Positions 36,301 through 44,937 of a stretch of 64,000 bases of DNA are shown here, in pieces. Location: NCBI GenBank assembly GCA_000727475.1, contig KL647288.1:10364903-10428902 (forward strand), read 5' to 3'. Source of the stretch: Sarcocystis neurona (Eukaryota > Apicomplexa > Conoidasida > Eucoccidiorida > Sarcocystidae). Within the stretch, counting starts at the first letter, position 1; the number at the start of each line of letters is the position of its first letter. Under the pieces are notes generated by a model that did no database searches, was not told the origin of the DNA, and saw only the letters and a list, made by a program, of their open reading frames with translations. A program made the position numbers and the translations under genes.

Positions 36301-39019
36301 CGTCCGTCAGCAGCAGCAGCACTTCTGCGCCTGCTGCATCGCCCTGCTGCAGCGCCACCTGCATGCTCTGACCAAGCGACTGCAGAAACGCGCGGCTCTC
36401 TTCGCCTCCACACGCATCGTACAAGAAAAACAAGTCGCATGCAGTGTCGCCTGCGGACTCTACAAAGACGTTCCACTCTTCCGCATTCTCCTCCTCTTCC
36501 TCCTCCTCCTCTGCCCCCTCCGGCTGCTGCTCATCGTTGCGTGTGCCCTCAGGACGCTGCGGGTTGTCTTCTCCTCTGCCACGGCTACGGCTGGTGCTGC
36601 TGCTGCTGCCGCTGCGTTGGTGACACGGGTTCCCCCAACGCCACCAGGGACTGTCTCGGCGGCAGTGCTGCAGCAGACTGCTGATGCACGTGGGAGCGAG
36701 ACGCTGCAGAAGCAGCTGCAGCACTTGAGCAGGCAGCAGCTGGTCGCGACGCAGCTCCTTCACGACGCTCCAGACGTTGCTCGCGGAGAGCCACGTCTGC
36801 GGCTGCTGCCGCCACAGCTGCAGCAGCAACTCCCCGCAGACTGCCTGTTCTTCTAAAGACTGAATTGCCGCTGCATTGCTTGCCGCTGTTCCTCCTGCTG
36901 CCCCGGAAGACCCTCCTCCTCCTGACGAAGACGAGGAAGAGGACGACAAAGCAGCAGCAAAGCGTGCTGCTGCTGCCGGGTCCTCCAGCAAGACGGCAGG
37001 GAAGCCTTCGACGAGAGTCTGCACCACAGCCCCCCACCGCAGGAGCAGCGCCAGCTCTGCGCCGTCACTCAGCTGCTGCTGCAAGGCGCACAGCTGTCGA
37101 CGTCCCTCTGCGAGCACGGCCTGCTGCTGCTGCGCTTGCTGGACGTCCTGCACCTGCAGCAGTTGCTGTCCCTGCTGCTGCAGCTGGAGCAGACGCTGCT
37201 TATATTTCAACACCAGCACCTGCTGCGTCCTCTCCTTGCGAGCAAGCCCGGCGGAAAACCGCAGCAGCTGCTGCAACACACTGCGACATAACAGACCCTC
37301 CCCTGCACCAGCAGGCAACCCCGGATCTGCCCACGCGAGCAGCAGCTGCTGCTGTGCATCAGTGCTGCTGCTGTACATACCTCCGCTGCTCGACGCCGCT
37401 CCCCCTCCTCCTGCGCCCGGTGCGCCTCCTCCTCCTCCTCCTCCACTTGGTGCTCCTCCTGCAGTCGCGTTGCTGCTGCTGCTTCGCCCCACACCGTCGA
37501 GCACGGCGTTCGTACTGCCGTTTCTCGCAGGCGCAGGCAGTGCAGCAGTAGTGAAACTCCACAGCTGCATGTAGGTCGACAACCTTGGTATAGCCGCTAC
37601 TAGGCAGTCGGTCAACGCCGGTTCTGCTGCTAGCGGGGAAATGACAGCGGCAAGGGCCTCACACAGAAGCTGATGCTGCAGATACGGCTGCTCCCACACT
37701 CCCATCCAACTGACCAGAAGCGGCAGCACGCCTTCCTCTACACACCACCGCTGCCGCACCCGCTGCTGCGGATCCTGCTGCTGTTGCTGATATAGGGCCG
37801 CCGCGGCTACCTCGACAGTATTCCTGTTGCAACTAGTACCACTCCCATCTCCTGGAGCTGCAGCCGATGCCGCAGCACCCCCCGTGCCGGCCTTCGCTTC
37901 GCTCGCTCCTGCTGTTGCTTCTTTCTCTGCTGCTGCTCCTCCTCCTCCTCGTTCTCTTCCTCCAGCGGGAGTTACGCCGCCTCCTCCTCCTGCAGTTGCA
38001 GCAGCAGCCGCGGCAGCAGCAGCGTTCTCGACAGCAGCTCTCGCCAGCAGCACGTCAGTGGCGAGATCCAGAACAGCTTTCGTATGCCGTTCACAGCGGA
38101 GTGCTTGCGGGGTTTCCGTTGCTCGTCTGCAGCCTCGCGTCGGCGCGTCAAGGCTTTTAATAGCGTCAGGAATGGCAGCCAGCGTCCACACCGCCAAACA
38201 GCAGGGCAGACTGAAGAACGCAGCAGCAGCAGAAACGGCAACAGTAAGAGGAGAAGAGGCGAAAGTCCTGTACACAGCGGCCATCATAGAGACCGGAGCT
38301 GCTGCAGCAGCGGCAGAGGGGGGGGGACGCACCACTGCCGCCCTTGCTGCTGACGCGCTGGCTGCTGCTGTCGCTGCTGCTGCTGGCTGCGTCGGATAAG
38401 CAGCTGCGAAACTGGCTGCTGCTGCCGCCGTGCTGTTACAAGCAAAAGCGACGATATCTGCGACTGCGTCACCCCACACTGAGGCATCCACGGCGCAGTG
38501 CACAGCGCAGTGGGCTATGCACTGCGATAGGCGAGATAGCAGGGGCCCAAGCAGCTGCGCCCCAAGCTGCTGCTGCTGCTGTTGAAGAGCTGCGGCGAGG
38601 TGCATCAAGAAAATCGCCAGCTGCTTCTTTTCCTGCAGTGTTAGATGCTCTGGCTGCTGCACCACCTTCCATGCCAACGTCTGCGCTGCGAGCAGCAGCA
38701 ACTGGTCATCCAACAACTCGTCGACACCCCCCTGCTGCTGCTGTTCCTGCTGCTGCTGCTGTTGAAGGCGCAGCACCTTCTCCTCTAGGACGTGTCTTGC
38801 CACCTGCCACGCTTCAGGGCTACGCTGGAACCGCAGCAGCCAGCGATTTGCTGCGGCCTTGCATTCTGCCGACGGATTGAAGAAGAGCTGCTGCAGCTGC
38901 TGCTGCAGTTGCTGCTGCAGTATAGACAACTCGGTAGCACTAAGACACGGCAGCGGCACGCGACCTGCTTCCGCGCCATGTTGCCCACCCACCAACACCT
39001 CATCCCTATCGTCTGCCAT
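33392..39019 (-). CDS. Importin-beta family nuclear transport receptor, transportin-3/importin-13 type
   Basis: A single uninterrupted frame of 1875 codons runs from ATG at 39019 to TAG at 33392. The N-terminus carries the hallmark of the transportin-3/importin-13 branch: a first HEAT-repeat helix pair with ECKAAANRWLLRFQRSPEAW, followed by LAAQTLAWKV. Such receptors bind Ran-GTP and carry cargo (SR proteins in the transportin-3 case) through nuclear pores. Later segments such as IPDAIKSLDAP, the acidic stretch EEEEEEENAEEW, FVEQTGPHYSV and a C-terminal FRGARMRQLLQDLCLIASG fit an alpha-solenoid. Family members are usually about 920-970 residues; the excess is Ala, Gln, Gly and Ser runs inserted between conserved helices. 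No intron is needed. Which of transportin-3 or importin-13 it matches best cannot be decided by eye. The gene is bounded by a pyrimidine-rich flank on the 3' side and by a CAG/CTG-rich region upstream. Confidence 0.8.
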   Translation of the reverse strand: MADDRDEVLVGGQHGAEAGRVPLPCLSATELSILQQQLQQQLQQLFFNPSAECKAAANRWLLRFQRSPEAWQVARHVLEEKVLRLQQQQQQEQQQQGGVDELLDDQLLLLAAQTLAWKVVQQPEHLTLQEKKQLAIFLMHLAAALQQQQQQLGAQLLGPLLSRLSQCIAHCAVHCAVDASVWGDAVADIVAFACNSTAAAAASFAAAYPTQPAAAATAAASASAARAAVVRPPPSAAAAAAPVSMMAAVYRTFASSPLTVAVSAAAAFFSLPCCLAVWTLAAIPDAIKSLDAPTRGCRRATETPQALRCERHTKAVLDLATDVLLARAAVENAAAAAAAAATAGGGGGVTPAGGRERGGGGAAAEKEATAGASEAKAGTGGAAASAAAPGDGSGTSCNRNTVEVAAAALYQQQQQDPQQRVRQRWCVEEGVLPLLVSWMGVWEQPYLQHQLLCEALAAVISPLAAEPALTDCLVAAIPRLSTYMQLWSFTTAALPAPARNGSTNAVLDGVGRSSSSNATAGGAPSGGGGGGGAPGAGGGGAASSSGGMYSSSTDAQQQLLLAWADPGLPAGAGEGLLCRSVLQQLLRFSAGLARKERTQQVLVLKYKQRLLQLQQQGQQLLQVQDVQQAQQQQAVLAEGRRQLCALQQQLSDGAELALLLRWGAVVQTLVEGFPAVLLEDPAAAARFAAALSSSSSSSSGGGGSSGAAGGTAASNAAAIQSLEEQAVCGELLLQLWRQQPQTWLSASNVWSVVKELRRDQLLPAQVLQLLLQRLAPTCISSLLQHCRRDSPWWRWGNPCHQRSGSSSSTSRSRGRGEDNPQRPEGTRNDEQQPEGAEEEEEEEENAEEWNVFVESAGDTACDLFFLYDACGGEESRAFLQSLGQSMQVALQQGDAAGAEVLLLLTDALVEGLNCIPVPLAPLFLCLPALPRTSAPCAAAAAKLLKKAAIHFTEEDPEYDGLLTAAPHALETATPCGTAMLKRLWIVALQTLLQLLPLHPRLGADSILQLATWGGHHLGAAAGGGGGGTAAASGGGAAAAGGGWGGGACVGVQAAAGAGCASSIGLAGSGHEVAANLAAASARVKGDTAEDGFFGAFVGDSGSEGGAGGGVGAATAEVAGSDAAALQQLEMFCAFVEQTGPHYSVQVDATLHAAAVKLVLTSPRKDMPLLFNRSMRGTRQLLQHCLTLEDGSVAAPSAAAAGNACAAAAAAERRRCVSRALQRLESCCSALCGGKVYISRSSSSSAAAAALQAAGGGGGGGAAAVEEEEEEGREAAAALQCFLGEGNLWMALLQVMGATLLKTAAAALPINAATKQRVHFGLLIDLKSKEPLQQPQENDAVLVVLTIRCLRLLLRGLGTDAAIAPHLWAAVAELVGDLISNALHLVDSAAAAAAGAAATAAAAAVADGGEAAAAGGGGGGAAATATTGAGDAAAAAAVQRRRSSSLGAQAALQACSVVLLGDLLRIAAAGKSSRDAALLQAAKAWAARGLEKITLLFVRLGLLLNARQNHYDVFSPYFDFLLAYAAAGAPSVRQGVNGGGAGCSSRKPHAASSNNALFDSRYDSLGSRQSVVSGSHSSSDLQQDELFAQQGFQSTLQVAVQALQRQDADTARQCVMYCHACSNSGAGPVDRIVESVLPQILIAILSNLHCWGLENLSVLWKAFALWNERYHAVFLRTVYEWLAAAPPSSSSGAGVGGSCSSGYVTCLHGSAAASSPAARGTGSVFAATGAENVGTKALQPERLTAPQAAVWRAFQNRSLAAAAAAGGGGGGAAAGGGDGGREEGGEEEEDGTGRLLRGMDAAQKEVVFCCFRNFRGARMRQLLQDLCLIASGAMLPSDALVAYEYALQTEQKTTAKEGTAGEAAASQGGALAEMED

Positions 39020-40900
39020 TCTGTTGCTTCCCCCAGTCGTTCACTTATTGTCGCCGGTGCCGGTTCTGCGAAGTCCTGCGGCAGCCGCTGTTCCCGCCGC
39101 CGCTGTGAGTTCCGCTGATGCGGCTGCTCGCCCCTGCCCTCGCTGCTGCTCTTCTCTCTCCTGCTGCTATTGACTGCTTCAGGGTGTTTCTCGAAAAAGA
39201 CCGGTGCTGCTTCAACTGCTGCTGCTGTCGCCTGCTACAAACGCTGAGTCTGCTCTCCCTACACTGTGGCACTGCTGCAGTGGGTTGCGGCGGCATGTTG
39301 CTGTTGCTGAGGTGAGGACTGCAGCTGCGGTGCCTGTAGCCGTGCGTACGTGTGATGCGTCAGCAGCGGAACTTTTTCCTGCTGTTATTGTTGCTCCTCC
39401 TGCTGCTCCTCACGGCTGCACACCTGCTGTCCCTGCCGGCCCTGCTGCTCTTGCCGCTGGTGCTGCAGTCCACGCCTTTCTGCCGCTCCCGCTATATTGA
39501 CCGCTGCTGTTGCTGCAGTTGCTGCGGATGCTCTGACTGCTGCTGCGGCTTCTCTAGTTGAGTGCCTGGGAGGTCAAGCAAGCGGCTGCTGTCAAAAAAG
39601 AAAGGTGGAGGAACGACCGCCCCGAGCTGTCTGCTGGGGGGCAGTAATGCTTCCGCTGCAGCAATGTACCAAGGGGACCTGCTGCACGGATGTTGCCGCC
39701 GTTGATGCGGTTGGCGTGCTACGCAGCAGTGCACAGGTGATATATACCTGGGAGAGCGAGACGTCGGTGAAGTAGAACAACGGAGGAAAGGGCAGAGGGG
39801 AAAGGAGGGCTCGGGAAAGACGGGGAGAGCAGGAATGAGGAAGGAACGACGGGACAGCGGGAGAATCCGAAGGGCAACGGCATTCTACGCAGGAGCAGCA
39901 TGCGCAAGGAGAGGAATGTACCGGATGCGGCGCGGGAAGAAAGTCAGAATTTCTCTCTGCAGAGAGCAGACGCCACCACAGAATGGAGTAAAGCAGTAAA
40001 CAGGCACAGGTCCCTACCACAGCTGCAATGCTAAGGCAAGAGCAAGTACGGCTGCAGCAAGAGCAAGTGCGGCCGCAGCAAGATCAGCACGACACGCGCA
40101 GCGGGCAGAGGGAGCAGCGCCAGTGGAAGCAGCAAGCTGAGCAGGAAGTCCGGGAGAAGCAGGTGCGAAGCTCCAGCAAAGGCAGCAGCTGCAGCAGGAA
40201 TCGGTGAGGTAGCCTCACCGGGTGCCGCAGGCAGAGTCCCGTAGTCGTCGTTACCGCAGGACTCGAAGCAGCAGGGAGACTCCCTACCACCTGCAGCAGC
40301 GCAGCATTACTGCAGCCTTGCGAAGCGCTCTTCCGTCGCACCGAAAAAATTGTTTACGACACGTACATCGTGTCGACGTTGCAAATGGGCAGCAAAAGGA
40401 GAATCCTTGGCTGCTGGTGCAGCCGGGCTGCCGTGGCTAGTAGTAGGAGTACACCGCTGCTGCCGGTGTGCTGCTGCCGGGGCGGCGCTGGTGCAAACGG
40501 AAGAAAAGCAGCACGTCCCCGCTCTTTCTTTCATTCTTCTCCTTTGTTCGCGACGCGGTCCTTCGATGCTTCTGCCGCAGCAGCTGCTGTGGCTGCTGGC
40601 GCGTCTTTTCTGTCGCTGCTGCTGGTTGGCTTGTGCACCGGGCGCCCCGCCCGGGGGGCACAGAAATCTGCTGCATGCAAATTCTTTTTCTCCCGCGGAG
40701 TTGTTACCGCGCAACGCGACAGCAGCAACAGCAGCAGCTGGAAAGGCATACCAGAGCCGCTGCTGCAGCAGCACTGCCGCCAGCAGCAGGCGCGCAGCAG
40801 CGGTCTGTATAGGGCACCGGCGTACCACCAGGAGCAGCAGAAGCCACAGCGGGAGCCACACCAGCGGCGATGACAGGAACAAGTGTCGCGCAACGGGGAC
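39020..40900. other. CAG/CTG-rich region, frames open on both strands, unresolved
   Basis: Triplet repeats keep several frames open at once. Coding-like fragments include a + strand piece starting with ATG at 39118 (MRLLAPALAAALLSPAA, signal-peptide-like), a + strand piece at about 40310-40420 (EALFRRTEKIVYDTYIVSTL), a minus piece at about 39495-39660 (ALLPPSRQLGAVVPPPFFFD), and a hydrophobic minus piece at about 40800-40890 (LVWLPLWLLLLLVV). They cannot all be real. A divergent promoter for the minus-strand gene that starts at 39019 must lie somewhere in the first few hundred bases. Confidence 0.5.
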
Positions 40901-40914
40901 CACTGCGGCAGTAC

Positions 40915-41440
40915 CTGCTAAATGACCCGCAAGCAGCAGAACGGAGACACGAGGAGGTGTGCCGGCGGCGGTTGCCGCTGCTGCGCAGGAGTCGCCCGTG
41001 AGGCAGCAGCGCTGCCACGAGCTCGCGCATCATAGTGAGCTGCTGCGCGCAGAAGAACGAGACGCGCGCAGCAGCGAGAAGTCCGCAGCAGCCCGCGTAG
41101 TCTGCAGGAAGAAGTTGCAGTTCAGCAGCGGCACGCAGCAGCGGGCACCAGCGAGACAGTTCGACGTGTGTCCTCTCTCTCGTCTGCAGTCAGTATGCCG
41201 CCAGGGGCAGCAGCCTGCGGTGCTGGGGCATCACCTCTCCCAACAGCACCAGCAGCCGTTCCAGCAGGTGGTGGTGGTGGTGCACAGAAGTCCCCCCTGC
41301 AGAGGCTTCTACCGTAGTGGTGACTGCAGCCCAGTCGAAGTGGCGTACCGGAAGAGGCGAACCGGTGGCGCGCAAGTGCACACAGCAGACGCAGCTGGGC
41401 AGGGAGGGCCACTCAGGAACGTCCTCCGTGTCCAGCTTCT
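40915..41440 (-). CDS. Two candidate minus-strand exons, unknown
   Basis: On the minus strand a frame from about 41440 to the TGA at 41190 reads KKLDTEDVPEWPSLPS, CVCCVHLRATGSPLPVRHFD and ERLLVLLGEVMPQHRRLL, with few repeats. A second piece, 41101 down to 40915, follows a good acceptor (CAACTTCTTCCTGCAG) and ends before GTACTG; it reads GLLAAARVSFFCAQQLTMMR and ELVAALLPHGRLLRSS. The intron phase between them is not settled. The opposite strand contains an ATG at 41195 with an Ala/Gly-rich frame, so strand assignment is not secure. No family is recognised. Confidence 0.35.
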
Positions 41441-41490
41441 TGCTGGATAGCTGGTGCAGTGCTAGTGGATAGTTGGTGCAGCGCTAGTGC
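41438..41490. repeat. 24-base tandem duplication
   Basis: The element GGATAG(C/T)TGGTGCAG(T/C)GCTAGT occurs twice in direct succession. On the minus strand it would add eight codons to the candidate exon ending at 41190. Confidence 0.85.
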
Positions 41491-41939
41491 GCTCCACACA
41501 TCCTTCCAGAGGCAGGATAATTTATCTATACGCGCAAAAAGCAGCAGTAGCACAGCCGGAGAGCCCGGCCGCAATACCAGAGAGGAGCAGCAGCAGCAAC
41601 GCACTGTGCCGTCGTTCGCAGCAGCAGCCGCACGGGTTGCGCAGCCTCTCTGAACAGCAAAGAAGGGCATCACCGACTGCAGCAGACGGAGCGGAAAGAG
41701 CAGCGGCAGAGCACCACCGGCAGAAGAAGAGCACCAACAGGCGATTGAGCGGCACCAGCAGCTATATAAGAGTAAAGCAGAGAGCGGTGGCTGCCCGTCC
41801 AGTGGTTGTTGCCATATGCAGAGAAGGCGGCACAGTTTTTCTTGCTTCTATAGAAAGGTCAGTCACGCGTAGTAGTGTAGTATCCAGCCACCGCGTTGCA
41901 AGGGAGACGGAGAGGCGGCATGCCTCAAATGCCGGTGGA

Positions 41940-42780
41940 TCCCCCTCTTCGTTTCCTTAATTCGCAGCATATTGCTCTTTGTAAACCTCTACAACTTCCC
42001 CTCTTTTTGTCTACCTCGTGGTCCTTCCTCTCTTCCGGGCTTGTGTACCATTGTCCCTCTCCTCCATGGGCTCCAGCTTCAGCCAACTTCAATCATCCCA
42101 TTCCATCCTCCCGCGGTGCCTTTTCCTGTATCTTCTGCCCCTCTCCGTCTCTAGCTGCCTTTTCACCGCAGCGCATCCATACATGGACATCATATTGCGT
42201 ACTTTTCCTTGCACACATATACACATGCCCCTATATATTCTGTCGGAAGACGAGAACAGACAGGGCTTTATCACCAGACTTCCCGTCCGTCTGCATCACT
42301 TGCTGTCGCCGGTGTCCCTCTTCTCACAAATCCGGAGGGACATCTGTCGGTTCAAATTTGTTGCCGCTTGCGTGTGCCATCCCTCCTTCTCCTCCGTCTT
42401 CTTCACCCGCAGGAAAAATTGCGCCGGTGCCCCTGGTTTCTTTTCTCTCTTCTAAGACCGCCCGCTTTCTCTCTGGTTGGTGCACGGGAAACAGTGGAGG
42501 TCTTCTTTTGCAAACTCTCTGTCTCTCCCTCGCTTCGTGTAGATGGTGTATGTATGTCCGTGTAAGCGTCTGCAAAATTTCCTCTCTGCTTTTCGTGGGC
42601 ACTCATACTTCCTCTCCGAGAAAATTCGCGGCGCTCAAGCCTGTCCACCACCACCCGCGTCACCGAGATAGACCCGATATAACGACGCCGTGGCAACTTC
42701 CTATCGGCGTATATAAACAGAAGATAGGCATGGGGAAGAGAAAGCCACAGCAACTTTCTCTCGTGCTGTGTATCTGTTGA
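41940..42780. other. Pyrimidine-rich spacer
   Basis: The + strand is C/T-rich (CTTCCTCTC, CTCTCCTCC and similar words). A long + strand frame exists (41896-42780), but its residue mix (Ser, Pro, Cys, His, Leu) is what pyrimidine-rich DNA gives by chance, and no motif is visible. I treat it as spacer or untranslated DNA. Confidence 0.55.
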
Positions 42781-42859
42781 AGTGACTCAGTGCCGCGAGA
42801 GTGGCTGCCAGCCATTGTTTAGCGCGCTGGTAGTCTCTTGCAATCTGCTGAGTAAATCG

Positions 42860-43235
42860 ATATATTGTAGTAATTACTTACGTGTACGTACAAATATATA
42901 TAAATAATTAAGAAATAAATACGCGGCTCTAATAATAATAGTCATTCACTCGCCCACGCTACGCAGATACATATATATATATATATATGGTGGTAACTAC
43001 TTACGTATATATATATATATAGTGGTAAGTAATTACGTATACATAAATGTATATATATATATATATATGGTGATAACTACTTACGTATATATATATATAT
43101 ATGTATGGTAGCATCTACTTACGTGTATATATATGTATATGATAGTAACTACCCAGCCAGATACATAGTTGTGTGTATCTGTAACCGGTAGGTTTACAAA
43201 CGCTATATATATATGTATATATATGTAGTGATTGC
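42860..43235. repeat. AT-rich minisatellite, GTAACTACTTACG motif
   Basis: The motif GTAACTACTTACG or close variants recurs at about 42869, 42992, 43024, 43072, 43110 and 43144, separated by (TA)n runs of 10-20 bases. Spacing is roughly 35-50 bases in the compact part. It lies between the two CAG-rich areas and has no coding potential. Confidence 0.85.
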
Positions 43236-43411
43236 TGTGTATGGTTGCGTCCTGTGTATGTATCGGATATATTCACCCGTCCTTTCCGTCGGCGCAAGTA
43301 GTGTATATCTTTGTACGTTTTCTCTCTGCAGACGCGGATACGTATGGTTCTCCTTGTCTCTCTATAGATATATATAGACGGTCACCTCTTCCACGCGGGC
43401 TGTAGGGCTCC

Positions 43412-44368
43412 TCAGCCACTGCACTGGCTTTTGCTGGGCGGGTGTGCGTCCCTAGACTTCCAGCGGCCTCGTTCTTGCTGCTGTAGCTCTATGGGCGCGC
43501 CCTCCGCAGTCGTTTCTACGGGACCACACGCGGGCACAGCCACGTAAATAGAGAAGCATAAGGACCTGTCGAGTAGTAACTGCTGTGCTGCTGGGGTTGC
43601 TGGACTCGACGCTGCTGCTGCTATCGCTGGTGGTGTGTTGACCGTGTGGCTACTGCTGTCGGTGGGCTGTGCTGGTGCTGTGGACTGCTGCTGCTTCTGG
43701 CGGGGGTCGCCGCGGTGCTTCTGCCCGTTGTCTTGCTGCTGCTGCTGCTGAGGCAGCACGCCTTGCGCGGCTGTGCGTGGGGACGGAGACAGCAGCTGCG
43801 GCGCTTGCAGCAGCACGGACTCTGTGCTGCTGCGGTGACGCTGCAGACGGTCGCGGGAACTGCCGGCCGCCTGCGTTTGCTGCTGCAGTTCGCAGCCACG
43901 GCAGACGCCACCTGCCAGCAGCACCAGCAGGAGCGCCCGAGCCGCAGCCCGAACACCAGCACAAAAGCCGCAGGGGAAAGAACGGGAGGGGAGCCACCTG
44001 AGCAGCAGCAGCAGCAGGAACAGGAACCAGAACAACAGGAACCCGACAGGAGTAGCCGCAGCACCAGCAGCAGCTGCAAGAACAGCAGCAACACGAACGC
44101 CGGCTGCGCGTCCCCGTCGTGCCCGCGTGTCAGGGGAGTTCGTTTTCCTTCTTCCACCTGCAACAGCAGCAGCAGCGGAGCAGAAGGACGTGGTGGCACT
44201 GGAGCAGCAGTGCTGCAAGAAAGGTCGGTCACGCAGCAGCAGCAACGTATCACGAGGGACTGCATGCGTCGTGCTGTGTGAGAGTAGCAGGGGCCGAGCA
44301 CCCAACAGTAGCAACAGCACTGCTACGTATCGCGCGCTCTGACTGTCTCCGGGCCCCCGGCAGAACAT
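43412..44368 (-). other. Open minus-strand frame, doubtful
   Basis: A frame of 318 codons is open on the minus strand. It starts with a Leu-rich stretch, contains a very hydrophobic segment (FLLFWFLFLLLLLLRWLP) and a Gln/Ser-rich tail, and ends in a repeat-free stretch (LDRSLCFSIYVAVPACGPVE). The + strand is open here too, because the DNA is CAG-rich. The last 60 residues look the most real; the rest may be chance. I do not call it a gene. Confidence 0.3.
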
Positions 44369-44937
44369 CAGTACGGCAAGAGCAGGTTTTGCCGAATCCC
44401 AGCGGCAGATGCAGCAGCAGCAGATGCATCAGGGGGTCTCCAGGGGCAGCGGCGAAAAGAAGTAGCAGGTGAGACAGCAGCAGCAGGAGGAAAGCTCGAG
44501 CGGCACAGAGTCCGTCAAAAGGCGGGTGGCATCAGCCGACAGCAGGACCAGCGTCGCCCGCGCACCAGGGCCGTCACAGCACCGGCGACGGAGGTGTCGC
44601 AGTGGGAGCGGCAGCAGCAGCAGCACAACATTTGCTCGGTGCTGTTCCTCCTCCTCTCCTTCAGCCGCGGCAGCAGCAGAAGACAGAGCGCCCTGCACTC
44701 CCCGCAGAACGCGGGGGTCTATGCGGCACCTGCAGCAAGAAGAAGACTTGCAGGAGAAGGGCAGGAGAGGGAGTAGTCGCGTCGATCTTTGAAGGAAGAG
44801 TAGTCTTGCGAAGTTGCTTATTGAGCGCAACAGCCGGCGGTGGCTTGTTGCAAGAAGGACATGAACTTCTCCGCGTGGTCGGGGAGGAAGACGAGGCAGC
44901 AGTCTGCACCTCCTTGCTCCCGGTGGGCGACAGCAGG

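Noticed and set aside
34542..38880. Long + strand frames opposite the importin-like gene
   Set aside because: They are shadows of the GCA/CAG runs in the minus-strand gene; none carries conserved motifs.
41896..42780. Long + strand open frame of 294 codons
   Set aside because: The DNA is pyrimidine-rich, and the Ser/Pro/Cys/Leu-rich translation is what that base content gives. No motif, start context or splice partner.
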